The notes beneath the pieces are model-generated. The model was not told where the DNA came from. It ran no database searches and saw nothing but the letters and a program-made list of their open reading frames with translations. From contig CAJTMJ010000019.1 in assembly GCA_910577335.1 (NCBI GenBank), positions 1 to 61,557 on the forward strand: a stretch of 61,557 nucleotides of DNA, written 5' to 3'. The position numbers and the translations under genes are program-made. The stretch comes from an uncultured Duncaniella sp. GTDB lineage: Bacteria > Bacteroidota > Bacteroidia > Bacteroidales > Muribaculaceae. Shown here piece by piece: positions 18,317 through 26,087 of this stretch; positions within the stretch are counted from its first letter, which is position 1; every line of letters starts with the position of its first letter.

Positions 18317-19241
18317 CAGCACAATCAATGCCGTTACTCTCCAGCTCGACACCGTGACCGCCCCGTCGGAATCCGCTGTTCCTGACGAAATCCAGAACTC
18401 GGCTAACGCCTACCAGCAGGCTCAGGCTTCATTGCAGGATTTTTATGTTCCCGATTACAGCCAAACCGAACAGGTGGCGGAGTTACAGACCCGCATCGAC
18501 GAACTGGAGATGCAGAACTCCATCGCTCAGCAGCAGACTCAGCAACCCAACGAGATGGAACTACTCGAAAGGTCATATCAGCTTGCCGCACAGTATATGG
18601 GTAATGGCAACGGCAATTATCAGGCTCCGCTTCAGTCCGATGAAAAAGGCAAACGCAACGTTCAGCCGGTTCAGAATGTGACCCATAATGTGGTATCTAC
18701 ATTGAGTGCCGCAACAAACGAGCGAGGATTCAACACCTCGGTCGGCATGAAAAGGTCTGTCGGTAAGAATACAATCGCCGCTGTCATAGCCGGAAACCAG
18801 TCCGTCACTAACGGTCAGTCGGTGAAACTGAGAACCACCGAACCGATGTGGATAGGCAACAGGCTCATTCCCCGTAACACCACGGTGGTGGGTGCCACCC
18901 GATTGCAGGACGAGCGTCTGGAGATTGAGATTACCTCGGTGGAGACAAACGGTTCGATCTATGAGGTAGAGTTGAAAGTCTTTGACTCCGACGGTCAGGA
19001 GGGTATCAATATCCCCAACTCTATGGAGTCGGACGCGCTTCACGAAATCGGTGCCAACATGGGCAGCACGATGGGCAGTTCAATCAACATCTCCACTGAT
19101 GCCGGAGCGCAGATTGCCTCCGATGTGGGCAGAGGTCTCATCAACGGCGTAAGTCAGTATCTCACAAAGAAGATGCGCACTGTCAAGGTGCATCTGAAAT
19201 CCGGGTACCGCGTAATGCTTTACCAGCCCGAAAACGATTAA
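18306..19241 (+). CDS. traM: TraM, N-terminally truncated conjugation protein (VirB10-like)
   Basis: The frame is open from just after a TAG at 18303 and reads AQNDSTINAVTLQLDTVTAP onward; the first usable start is the GTG at 18354 (295 residues). The body matches TraM of Bacteroides elements: a Gln-rich coiled region (residues about 20-75), then a C-terminal domain (IAAVIAGNQSVTNGQSVKLR; ISTDAGAQIASDVGRGLING). Normal TraM begins with a cytoplasmic stretch and a transmembrane anchor; both are missing. Together with the stub traL this indicates a deletion across the traL/traM junction, or an assembly error. If real, the channel is probably non-functional. Confidence 0.8.
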   Translation, partial: AQNDSTINAVTLQLDTVTAPSESAVPDEIQNSANAYQQAQASLQDFYVPDYSQTEQVAELQTRIDELEMQNSIAQQQTQQPNEMELLERSYQLAAQYMGNGNGNYQAPLQSDEKGKRNVQPVQNVTHNVVSTLSAATNERGFNTSVGMKRSVGKNTIAAVIAGNQSVTNGQSVKLRTTEPMWIGNRLIPRNTTVVGATRLQDERLEIEITSVETNGSIYEVELKVFDSDGQEGINIPNSMESDALHEIGANMGSTMGSSINISTDAGAQIASDVGRGLINGVSQYLTKKMRTVKVHLKSGYRVMLYQPEND

Positions 19242-19269
19242 CAAACCACAAAATCCAACGTAAATTTTT

Positions 19270-20280
19270 ATGAAACTGAAAACATTTATTCTCTCTGCCA
19301 TCGCTCTCATCGGCATGGCAACCCCGGCTTTTGCCAAGACAGACAAAGTAAATAACACTGAAAACAACGTGTCTCCTGACGCTGAGCAGGTATCCGAGCA
19401 CGATATGAACGTGTACGGGCCCAACTACACCGACGGCGACAAGTTCGACGGTCTGACCCGCAAGGTGGGCTTCGACCGCATGATCCCCCCTCACGCACTG
19501 GAGGTCTGCTACAACAAGACCACCCACATCATCTTCCCGGCTGAGATTGTATATTGCGACCTCGGCAATGAAAATCTCGTGGCTGGAATAGCCGATGGTG
19601 CGAAGAATGTGCTTCGTGTCAAGTCAGCCTTCAAGTCGTTCAAGCAGGAGACTAATCTCTCGGTAATCACCGATGATGGGAGCTACTACACCTTCAATGT
19701 CAAGTTTGCGAAAGAGCCTCTGCTTCTGAGCATTGAGATGACCGACTTTCTTCATGACGGCGAGGCTGTCAACCGTCCCAACAACGCGCAGGAGATATTC
19801 TTGGAGCGTCTTGGCTCGGAGTCTCCGATGCTTGTCAAGCTGATTATGAAGTCAATCTACAAGCAGAACAAGCGCGAGATAAAGCATATCGGCTCAAAGC
19901 GATTCGGTGTGCAGTTTCTTCTGAAATCCATCTATACAAACAATGGTCTTCTCTACTTCCATACCGAACTGAAGAATACCAGCAATATCGCCTTTGATAT
20001 TGATTATGTCAGCTTTAAGATTGTGGATAAGAAGGTTATAAAACGGACTGCCATGCAGGAGCAGGTACTTGAACCGCTCCGTGCCCAGAACTATGTGACG
20101 GTGGTACACGGCAAGCAGTCGGAGCGCACGGTGTTCGCCTTGGAGAAATTCACCATCCCCGACGATAAGCAGCTCGTTATCGAGATCGCTGAGAAAGAAG
20201 GCGGTCGCCATCAGTCTTTTGTGGTCGATAATGAGGACATTGTAAGAGCCAACGTAATTGACGAACTTTCAATCCAGTAA
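19270..20280 (+). CDS. traN: TraN, DUF4138 outer conjugation protein (VirB9-like)
   Basis: A 336-residue exported protein: signal peptide ending in PAFAK near residue 24, then an acidic linker and the DUF4138 core beginning LEVCYNKTTHIIFPAEIVYC (residues about 77-96). TraN forms part of the outer-membrane side of the transfer channel. It follows traM by 28 nt and precedes traO by 4 nt. Confidence 0.9.
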   Translation: MKLKTFILSAIALIGMATPAFAKTDKVNNTENNVSPDAEQVSEHDMNVYGPNYTDGDKFDGLTRKVGFDRMIPPHALEVCYNKTTHIIFPAEIVYCDLGNENLVAGIADGAKNVLRVKSAFKSFKQETNLSVITDDGSYYTFNVKFAKEPLLLSIEMTDFLHDGEAVNRPNNAQEIFLERLGSESPMLVKLIMKSIYKQNKREIKHIGSKRFGVQFLLKSIYTNNGLLYFHTELKNTSNIAFDIDYVSFKIVDKKVIKRTAMQEQVLEPLRAQNYVTVVHGKQSERTVFALEKFTIPDDKQLVIEIAEKEGGRHQSFVVDNEDIVRANVIDELSIQ

Positions 20281-20284
20281 TCCT

Positions 20285-20869
20285 ATGAAGAAGATTCTTG
20301 CAATCTTCGCTGTGGCAGTGTTTTCCCTCTTCGGAGGGGAAGCATTTGCCCAACGATGCCTCCCCGGAATGTCGGCAGTCGAAGTTCGTACCGATATGGT
20401 AAACGGTTTCTACACTGGCAACTCCCGCAACTGTGGCTATAATTTGGGTTTGTTCTACTCCGTAATCAAGGGCGATAACGCCAACACTTGGTCTTTCGGT
20501 GGCGAATATCTCCAGACCTACAAGCCCTACGGAGAGAAAGGTCGCATTCCCATTGCTCAGTTCACTGGTGAAGTTGGCTACAATCTCCATATTGTCAGCG
20601 ACTATTCGCAGACATTCCACCTCTATGGCGGTGTGTCTGCCCTCGGTGGCTATGAGACAGTCAACTGGGGCAAACAGGTACTGAAAGACGGTGCCACAAT
20701 CGGAGCCGATGATGCCTTCATCTATGGCGGCGCAGTAACGCTGTCAGCCGATTTCTATCTCTATGACCATGTGGTACTCGGTGCGCATATCAAGGAGCGA
20801 TTTGTATTCGGCAATGACACGGGGCATTTCCTCTGCGCCTATGGCTTACATCTTAAATACCAGTTTTAG
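20285..20869 (+). CDS. traO: TraO, conjugation protein
   Basis: A 194-residue exported protein starting MKKILAIFAVAVFSLFGGEA with a signal peptide cut after AFA near residue 21. The rest is rich in alternating aromatic/polar residues (YNLGLFYSVIKG, GGEYLQTYKPYG, YDHVVLGAHIKE) consistent with a small outer-membrane beta-barrel, the expected nature of TraO. The ATG at 20285 is chosen because it begins the signal peptide; a longer reading from 20258 overlaps traN. Confidence 0.85.
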   Translation: MKKILAIFAVAVFSLFGGEAFAQRCLPGMSAVEVRTDMVNGFYTGNSRNCGYNLGLFYSVIKGDNANTWSFGGEYLQTYKPYGEKGRIPIAQFTGEVGYNLHIVSDYSQTFHLYGGVSALGGYETVNWGKQVLKDGATIGADDAFIYGGAVTLSADFYLYDHVVLGAHIKERFVFGNDTGHFLCAYGLHLKYQF

Positions 20870-20872
20870 CCT

Positions 20873-21565
20873 ATGCGATATACGAAAAATGACATTAAGA
20901 ATATCCTGCTGACGGAGTTCATGGCGGCTCTCGGCGAGAAACCGGCAGTGGTATATGAAGGAGCTGCAATGTATTATACTCCTTACCGTGATGACCCGGA
21001 ACCAATATTTTTGGTTAATACCAGAACAAATATCTGGCATGATTACGCAACCGATGATTCCGGCGGTCTGAAAGATCTCGCCACTCTTGCCATGAATCCT
21101 GACGTATATAAAGACCCGATTGAGTATATTCTCAAAATGATGAACGAGTATGAACAGGGCAAGGAACTGTCGGCAATGGCACGTCGCCCACAGGAGCCGA
21201 CAGTTATCAGCCTCGATATAAAGAAAGTGAAACTTACCGATTTTATGAAGGCTTTGGGTCAGGAACACCCGGTGGCTGCCGACGGCAATCTGAGGATTTA
21301 CAATGCTCCCTACGATGATAAGCCCGGTCCGACAATGGTAATCAACACCGAAACAAACCTCTGGCGTGACACCAAGTCAGGCGCATACGGCGGAATCTAT
21401 GACCTTGCCTATGAGCTGACCGGCTCGTGTAATATGTCGGAACTTAACCGATATATCGCCTCTGAAATGTCGGCTTTGGATAAGACCAAAGACAAGGAAC
21501 AGAAGATAGAACCGCCCAAACAGGAGCAGAAGCCTGACAAACCCAAACGGAAGATGCGCCTATGA
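20873..21565 (+). CDS. Protein of two tandem cysteine-free primase-zinc-finger-like domains
   Basis: A 230-residue soluble protein with an internal duplication. Segment 1 (LTEFMAALG ... VNTRTNIWHDYATDDSGGLKDLA pattern, residues about 9-70) and segment 2 (LTDFMKALG ... INTETNLWRD, about 121-180) resemble each other, and both resemble the N-terminal CHC2-like domain of the TraP primase encoded next door (LVEFLNQLG ... WFDFGSGAGGDIFTLA). None keeps the zinc-binding Cys/His set. The 3' end overlaps traP by 4 bp. It probably arose by duplication from the traP N-terminus and may bind single-stranded DNA or primase; that role is inference. Confidence 0.7.
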   Translation: MRYTKNDIKNILLTEFMAALGEKPAVVYEGAAMYYTPYRDDPEPIFLVNTRTNIWHDYATDDSGGLKDLATLAMNPDVYKDPIEYILKMMNEYEQGKELSAMARRPQEPTVISLDIKKVKLTDFMKALGQEHPVAADGNLRIYNAPYDDKPGPTMVINTETNLWRDTKSGAYGGIYDLAYELTGSCNMSELNRYIASEMSALDKTKDKEQKIEPPKQEQKPDKPKRKMRL

Positions 21566-22434
21566 ACATCGACGAAATCCGTAAAATCTCGCTTGTCGAG
21601 TTCCTGAATCAGTTGGGTTATCAGCCTACCGGACGCGACAGCAAAGGTCTGTGGTTTTACTCCCCCTGCCGAAGTGAGCGTAAGCCATCGTTCCATGTCA
21701 ATCCCCATAAGGGGGTATGGTTCGATTTTGGCAGTGGTGCCGGAGGCGACATTTTTACTCTTGCCGGAGAACTGTGTAACTCCACCGACTTCATCAGGCA
21801 GGCGGAGTTCATCGCCGAAAAGATGCAGATGCCTATTGCAAAGCTCTATAAGCCTGAGCCGTTCATCGAGCAGCCGACATTTGAGGACGTGAAAGTCTCA
21901 AAACTTGAATCACCGGCATTGCTGAAATATCTCGCTGACAGAGGTATTCCCCGGAACATCGCCCAACGGTGGTGTGTGCAGGTCGATTACAGACTTCACG
22001 GCAAAGACTACTATGCCATCGGTTTCGAGAACAACGCACATGGTTTTGAGCTTCGCAACTCCTTCTACAAGGGGTCATACCCGCCCAAGCACATAACCCA
22101 CATCGCCGATGGTAACACCCGGTGCAACGTGTTTGAAGGCTTCATTGACTTCCTTTCAGCGGAACGCCTCGGACTCAATGACGGTTCCGACTCGGTTGTT
22201 CTCAACTCCGTTGCCAATGTCGGCAAAGCCCTGACCATCTTCCCGGACTATTCCGTAATCGCCTGTTACTTCGATAACGACGAGGCTGGACGATCCGCCC
22301 TTGCCAGACTCCGCAGGGAGTTGGACGACAAGGTAATGGATAAGTCTGCTCTCTATCCCGACCACAAGGACCTCAACGATTTCCTTGTGGCTACCCAACC
22401 CAAAATTTCAAACAATTCAAAATTAAAACTCTGA
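21562..22434 (+). CDS. traP: TraP, DnaG-like primase (degenerate zinc finger plus TOPRIM)
   Basis: A 290-residue DnaG-type protein thought to prime the complementary strand of transferred DNA. The N-terminal CHC2-like domain (residues 7-75) keeps the fold pattern and one Cys (SPCRSERKPSFHV) but lacks the other zinc ligands. The TOPRIM domain shows NVFEGFIDFLSAERL near 190 and YFDNDEAGRSA near 235, with the catalytic Glu and the DxD-type acidic pair present. No helicase-binding C-terminus. It overlaps the upstream tandem-domain gene by 4 bp. Confidence 0.88.
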   Translation: MNIDEIRKISLVEFLNQLGYQPTGRDSKGLWFYSPCRSERKPSFHVNPHKGVWFDFGSGAGGDIFTLAGELCNSTDFIRQAEFIAEKMQMPIAKLYKPEPFIEQPTFEDVKVSKLESPALLKYLADRGIPRNIAQRWCVQVDYRLHGKDYYAIGFENNAHGFELRNSFYKGSYPPKHITHIADGNTRCNVFEGFIDFLSAERLGLNDGSDSVVLNSVANVGKALTIFPDYSVIACYFDNDEAGRSALARLRRELDDKVMDKSALYPDHKDLNDFLVATQPKISNNSKLKL

Positions 22435-22440
22435 AAAACA

Positions 22441-22956
22441 ATGAATACAATTCTGAATAAAATCGGCGAAACCCGCCTCACTCCCGCCCGGTTTTTCGGG
22501 TTCTGGATTGCACTCTTTGCAATCGTTATCTCCCTGACCTCCTGCTCCGATGACCTCGACGTGCAGCAGTCCTATCCGTTCACGGTGGAAGTCATGCCAT
22601 ACGGCGACAAAATCGCCAAGGGCGAGACCGTCGAGCTGCGCTTCGAGATCAAACCCGAAGGGAACTATGCCAATACCCTCTACACCATCCGCTACTTCCA
22701 GTATGACGGCGAGGGTACTCTCAAACTCGTTGACGGCCCCGTGCTGGTCAACAATGACCGTGTGCTTCTCGAAAGCAAAACCTTCCGCCTCAACTACACC
22801 GCCCAGTCTTCCGAAGCTCACAAATTTCTCGTGGTCATTCAGGATAACTTCAATTCGACCCCGTGGCAGCAGACCTTCGAGTTCAACAGCAAAGACAGCG
22901 GCGATGATAACGGTAAAACATCTGCCCTCGGACGTACCAACCCTACAGGCTTATGA
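22441..22956 (+). CDS. traQ: TraQ, DUF3872 lipoprotein-like conjugation protein
   Basis: A 171-residue exported protein with an N-terminal hydrophobic segment (residues 18-38) ending in a lipobox-like LTSC, then a beta-rich domain (YPFTVEVMPYGDKIAKGETVE). DUF3872/TraQ is the usual last tra gene of this element type. It overlaps the lysozyme gene by 4 bp. Confidence 0.85.
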   Translation: MNTILNKIGETRLTPARFFGFWIALFAIVISLTSCSDDLDVQQSYPFTVEVMPYGDKIAKGETVELRFEIKPEGNYANTLYTIRYFQYDGEGTLKLVDGPVLVNNDRVLLESKTFRLNYTAQSSEAHKFLVVIQDNFNSTPWQQTFEFNSKDSGDDNGKTSALGRTNPTGL

Positions 22957-23447
22957 AAAGAATACTGATATTTCTCATGGCGTTAGTGACCCTCGCGGTC
23001 ACTACGCCGGTCGCAAATGCAAGGCGGTCGATTATGGAGTTGCCTCCTTTTGAACGAGCAGTTTTGATAATCAAGCACTTTGAGACCCTTCATCAGTTGA
23101 AACACCGACCTTACTACGGATATGGGCATAGAATCCTGCCGGGTGAGCACTTTCCACAACATCGTCCACTGACGGAGAAAGAAGCTGATGCACTACTACG
23201 CAAGGACCTCAATAAATTTATCGCGCTGTTTTCTGACTTCAAAAAGTCTGACGCACTTCTTTTAGGAGTTCTGTCTTACAATATCGGCCCCGGTGCTGTA
23301 AAGAAAAGCTCGGTCTATCGCAAACTGAAAGCCGGCGACCGCAACATCTTCAAGGCATACACCGCTCATTGCAACTATAAGGGTAAATTCCATAAGGGGC
23401 TATACAAACGTCGCTGTCAAGAGTTTGTAACCCTGTTTACACCTTAA
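22953..23447 (+). CDS. Exported lysozyme-like glycoside hydrolase of the transfer operon
   Basis: A 164-residue protein with a signal peptide (cut after ANA near 23) and a GH24-like muramidase domain: the segment IIKHFETLHQLKHRPYYGYGH holds the catalytic-type Glu and the GYGH pattern, and VLSYNIGPGAVKKSSVYRKL is the conserved second half. It locally opens the peptidoglycan for the conjugation apparatus. It is the last gene of the operon, followed by a hairpin at 23465-23508. Confidence 0.88.
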   Translation: MKRILIFLMALVTLAVTTPVANARRSIMELPPFERAVLIIKHFETLHQLKHRPYYGYGHRILPGEHFPQHRPLTEKEADALLRKDLNKFIALFSDFKKSDALLLGVLSYNIGPGAVKKSSVYRKLKAGDRNIFKAYTAHCNYKGKFHKGLYKRRCQEFVTLFTP

Positions 23448-23464
23448 TTATATATGTGAAATCC

Positions 23465-23508
23465 GGCAATGAGGGGATGCACTCTTTTTCGGAGTGTGTC
23501 CCCTTGCC
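23465..23508 (+). terminator. Strong hairpin ending the tra operon
   Basis: GGCAA..GGGGA.GCACTC is followed by a TTTTTC loop and GGAGTG..TCCCC.TTGCC, 17 nt after the lysozyme stop. There is no good T-run after the stem, so termination strength is uncertain. Confidence 0.5.
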
Positions 23509-23546
23509 GTATCTTGTATTATTAATAACAATATCAACGGATACAA

Positions 23547-24776
23547 ATGGCAACGATAAAACTAAAATTTAGACCGTCCTCTGTCAAGGATAGGGAGGGT
23601 ACTCTGTTCTACCAGATAATCCATCTGCGGGAAGTCAAGCAAATATATACCAGCTTTCATCTGCACAATTATGAGTGGGACGGTGAGAACTCATCCGTAA
23701 TCACTACATCGACTCCCGACATACAAAGAACGATCTATCTATCATCTGTCAGCCGGTCTATCAAAGATGGTTTTACCAAGCTGACAACCATAATCTCGCA
23801 ATTTGACGGCAAGGGAGTACCTTACACAGCCCAAGATGTAGTTACAGCCTACAATGCACCAATAACAGTGGTTGGTGTGGTGTCGTATACACGAAAACTG
23901 ATTGCAGACATGAAGAAAATCGGCAAGCGGTCAACGGCCAACCGTTTCGAGGTCTGTCTGTCGAGTTTCCTTCGTTATACCGGAAGCAATGAGGTGGCAT
24001 GGAGGGATCTGACCTCTACTTTCATGCTCGGCTATGAGGAGTTTCTGATGAAAAGGGGGCTGTGCCGTAACTCGACCTCCTGTTATATGCGCAATCTACG
24101 CTCTGTGGTGAACCGGGCAATCGAGGAGGACTATGAGGTGCCTCGCAATCCCTTCAAGCACGTCTATATGGGTGTGGACAAGACAGTCAAAAGGGCTGTG
24201 CCTCTTGACACGGTCTGCAAGATACGCGACCTTGACCTCACAGGGCATCCCTCGCTTGATTTCGCCCGCAATGTGTTCATGTTCGCATTCTATACCCGCG
24301 GAATGTCCTTTGTCGATATAGCCTTTCTCAAAAAGAGCGATGTCTCCGGCGACATAATAACCTATTCGCGCCGTAAGACCCACCAGCAGCTTAGGGTAAG
24401 GATAGAACCCGCAACCCGCAGGACTATCGACCGCTTTGGTAAAAACGAATCGCAATATCTCCTGCCGATTCTTTCTGATAGCGGGGGAGATGTGGAGTTG
24501 CAATACGTCAACGCCTACAACCGGGTGAACCGCAATATCAAGAAAATCGGGAAGATGCTCGGACTTGAAACCAAGCTGACACTCTACGTTGCCCGTCATG
24601 CGTGGGCCAGCATCGCTCATACAAACAACGTTCCCCTCTCCACCATCAGCAAGGCTATGGGACACGATTCCGAGAATACCACACTCATTTACCTGCAATC
24701 GCTCGATACCTCATCCGTGGACAAAGCCAACAGCGACATCATAAGGATGATGGACGGCAAAAATAAGAAGGGATAG
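23547..24776 (+). CDS. Tyrosine site-specific recombinase, probable capsule-promoter invertase
   Basis: A 409-residue tyrosine recombinase of the Bacteroidetes type: N-terminal beta domain (MATIKLKFRPSS), SAM-like core-binding domain (residues about 100-200), then the catalytic domain with Arg in FAFYTRGMSFVDIA (about 251), VARHAWAS (His/Arg box, about 350) and Tyr in LIYLQSLD (about 382). Two tandem pairs of inverted repeats begin 33 bp after its stop and upxY follows them. Recombinases at this position flip capsule promoters in Bacteroides, so that role is favoured. An ICE integrase at the end of the tra region is the alternative; both roles use the same fold. Confidence 0.9.
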   Translation: MATIKLKFRPSSVKDREGTLFYQIIHLREVKQIYTSFHLHNYEWDGENSSVITTSTPDIQRTIYLSSVSRSIKDGFTKLTTIISQFDGKGVPYTAQDVVTAYNAPITVVGVVSYTRKLIADMKKIGKRSTANRFEVCLSSFLRYTGSNEVAWRDLTSTFMLGYEEFLMKRGLCRNSTSCYMRNLRSVVNRAIEEDYEVPRNPFKHVYMGVDKTVKRAVPLDTVCKIRDLDLTGHPSLDFARNVFMFAFYTRGMSFVDIAFLKKSDVSGDIITYSRRKTHQQLRVRIEPATRRTIDRFGKNESQYLLPILSDSGGDVELQYVNAYNRVNRNIKKIGKMLGLETKLTLYVARHAWASIAHTNNVPLSTISKAMGHDSENTTLIYLQSLDTSSVDKANSDIIRMMDGKNKKG

Positions 24777-24808
24777 GGAAAAACGGATGTTTTGCGAATC
24801 TAACAATC

Positions 24809-25018
24809 TCTTGGAAAGAAACTTGCATTGCGCTGCAAAGTTAGCTATTTCCCTTGAAACAGCCATGACTTGCCTCCGTTTTTTTGCCATTTTTTAGTAC
24901 TATTCAGTCATATATGTTTAGCGAGCAGGGAGGTTTTGTTTTGCGAGAAATACCCTCATGAACTCCTTTTCGATAGAAAATCAGCAAGTTGGCGATTAGA
25001 GTCAGTTTCTTTCCAAGA
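24809..25018. repeat. First invertible-segment candidate (inverted repeat pair A-B)
   Basis: Arm A (24809-24823, TCTTGGAAAGAAACT) and arm B (25004-25018, its exact reverse complement) enclose 180 bp without a gene. A -7-like box TAACTTTG lies just inside arm A on the minus strand (24836-24843), so in this orientation it points away from upxY, toward the recombinase gene. Arm B sits within a 14-bp stem palindrome (24998-25028, 3-nt loop, one mismatch). The layout repeats that of the C-D segment, which supports a common recombination function. Confidence 0.6.
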
Positions 25019-25116
25019 AACCGACTCTAGAACGCTGTTGCAAAACAGCCTGGAAAGATGAGTTTTCGAGGAAATAACGATTTGAGGAATTTTTGTGTTT
25101 TGCGAAACCGCAAGAC

Positions 25117-25327
25117 TCTCCGGAAGAAACTTGCATGATGTCCCAATCTGTTGGAAATCAATGACCGGATAGAATTTCAAGACACGATTTGCAAAACATC
25201 TGTTTGGCGAATCCATTGGAATCTGGATAATTTTTCAGGTGTCTCATAAAATTTCTTTCCGCTAAGTGCCGTTATTCCCAATAAATTGACTAACTTTGCA
25301 GTCTAAAATGCAAGTTTCTTCCGGAGA
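25117..25327. repeat. Second invertible-segment candidate (inverted repeat pair C-D)
   Basis: Arm C (25117-25136, TCTCCGGAAGAAACTTGCAT) and arm D (25308-25327) are perfect 20-bp inverted repeats enclosing 171 bp without a gene. Arm and spacer lengths are those of phase-variable capsule promoters in Bacteroides. A TAACTTTG box lies just inside arm D and points to upxY 185 bp further on, so the sequenced orientation would be ON. Arms A and C are related (GGAA.GAAACTTGCAT), and A and D also share CTGCAAAGTTAG beside the arm, so larger inversions between arms are possible. Confidence 0.75.
25291..25298 (+). promoter_or_regulatory. -7 box of the upxY promoter inside the invertible segment
   Basis: TAACTTTG matches TAnnTTTG. 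No TTTG is found 19-21 bp upstream (the position reads TGCC), so the promoter is weak, factor-dependent, or the box is part of a recombinase site; the same TAACTTTGCAG occurs in mirror image beside arm A. Confidence 0.45.
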
Positions 25328-25440
25328 AACCTGTAATAATAACTGATTAAAGATAAAAATGTAGTGACAAGAACGAGAGCAAAAAAACGATGGAAGCCGA
25401 TTGGCTCCGACACGTCATTCTTTTTGAAAAACCTTTATAA

Positions 25441-25475
25441 CTGCTTAATATTCAAAGCGATTTGAATCTAAGCAG
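25441..25475 (+). promoter_or_regulatory. Leader stem-loop upstream of upxY
   Basis: CTGCTTA (25441-25447) pairs with TAAGCAG (25469-25475) and, inside it, ATTCAAA (25450-25456) pairs with TTTGAAT (25461-25467) around a GCGA loop of the GNRA type. It lies 36 nt before the upxY start in the presumed leader RNA. UpxY proteins act on the leaders of their own operons, so this may be the recognition element; the sequence shows only the structure. Confidence 0.55.
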
Positions 25476-25511
25476 GACTTAAAGAATTGCTCTCAGGTCA
25501 CAAAACCACAC

Positions 25512-26048
25512 ATGGACACTTCCGAAAAACAATGGTATGTGATGCGTGATCTTAAACGAAGGAACGCCAATAACCTTGCCATACACGACCTCGCGAAAGC
25601 CGGTCTGGAGGTGTTCGCCCCGATGACCCAGATGGTCATGAACATCGGTGGACGTGTGCAGCGAAGGGATGTCCCGGTCATACAGGATTTGCTGTTCGTA
25701 CATGAAACGAAGGCAGACCTCGACCCTTTAGTCGCAAAATACCCCACCCTCCAGTACCGCTATCAGCTCGGAAAAACGATAAACGAACCCATGACCGTGC
25801 CCGCCGAGGAAATGGACCGGTTCATATTCGCCGTGAGCAACACCGAAACCCCTATCTTCTACAAGCCCGGCGAACTGACGAAATCCATGTATGGCAAATC
25901 TGTGCGAATCGTGGGAGGCATTCTCAACAATTTCGAGGGACGGTTGCTGTCAATAAAAGGTAAAAGGAAAAAGCACCTCATAATAGAGTTGCCAAACCTG
26001 ATTGCTGCCGCTGTTGAGGTGAATCCCGACTTCATTCAGTTCGTCTGA
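25512..26048 (+). CDS. UpxY-family NusG/RfaH-like capsule antiterminator
   Basis: A 178-residue NusG paralogue: the NGN domain starts KQWYVMRDLKRRNANNLAIH with GLEVFAPM, and the C-terminal part (MYGKSVRIVGGILNNFEG, residues about 120-140) is a KOW-like domain. In Bacteroides such proteins are the first gene of capsule operons and prevent premature termination across them. The gene lies 185 bp beyond the C-D repeat pair and heads a long run of codirectional capsule genes. Its expression would depend on the orientation of the invertible promoter. Confidence 0.9.
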   Translation: MDTSEKQWYVMRDLKRRNANNLAIHDLAKAGLEVFAPMTQMVMNIGGRVQRRDVPVIQDLLFVHETKADLDPLVAKYPTLQYRYQLGKTINEPMTVPAEEMDRFIFAVSNTETPIFYKPGELTKSMYGKSVRIVGGILNNFEGRLLSIKGKRKKHLIIELPNLIAAAVEVNPDFIQFV

Positions 26049-26087
26049 CGATATCCTTTTCCCTTTCTCCTTATCACCTGACAAATT

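Noticed and set aside
23547..24776. Reading this tyrosine recombinase simply as the integrase of the conjugative element
   Set aside because: It lies against two inverted-repeat pairs and upxY, the place of capsule promoter invertases; no attachment-site repeat for the element could be identified. Kept as an alternative only.
24777..25511. CRISPR array or MITE in the repeat-rich gap
   Set aside because: Repeats are few, inverted and unevenly spaced, with no regular spacers; the layout fits invertible segments better than a transposable unit, since there are two independent pairs.
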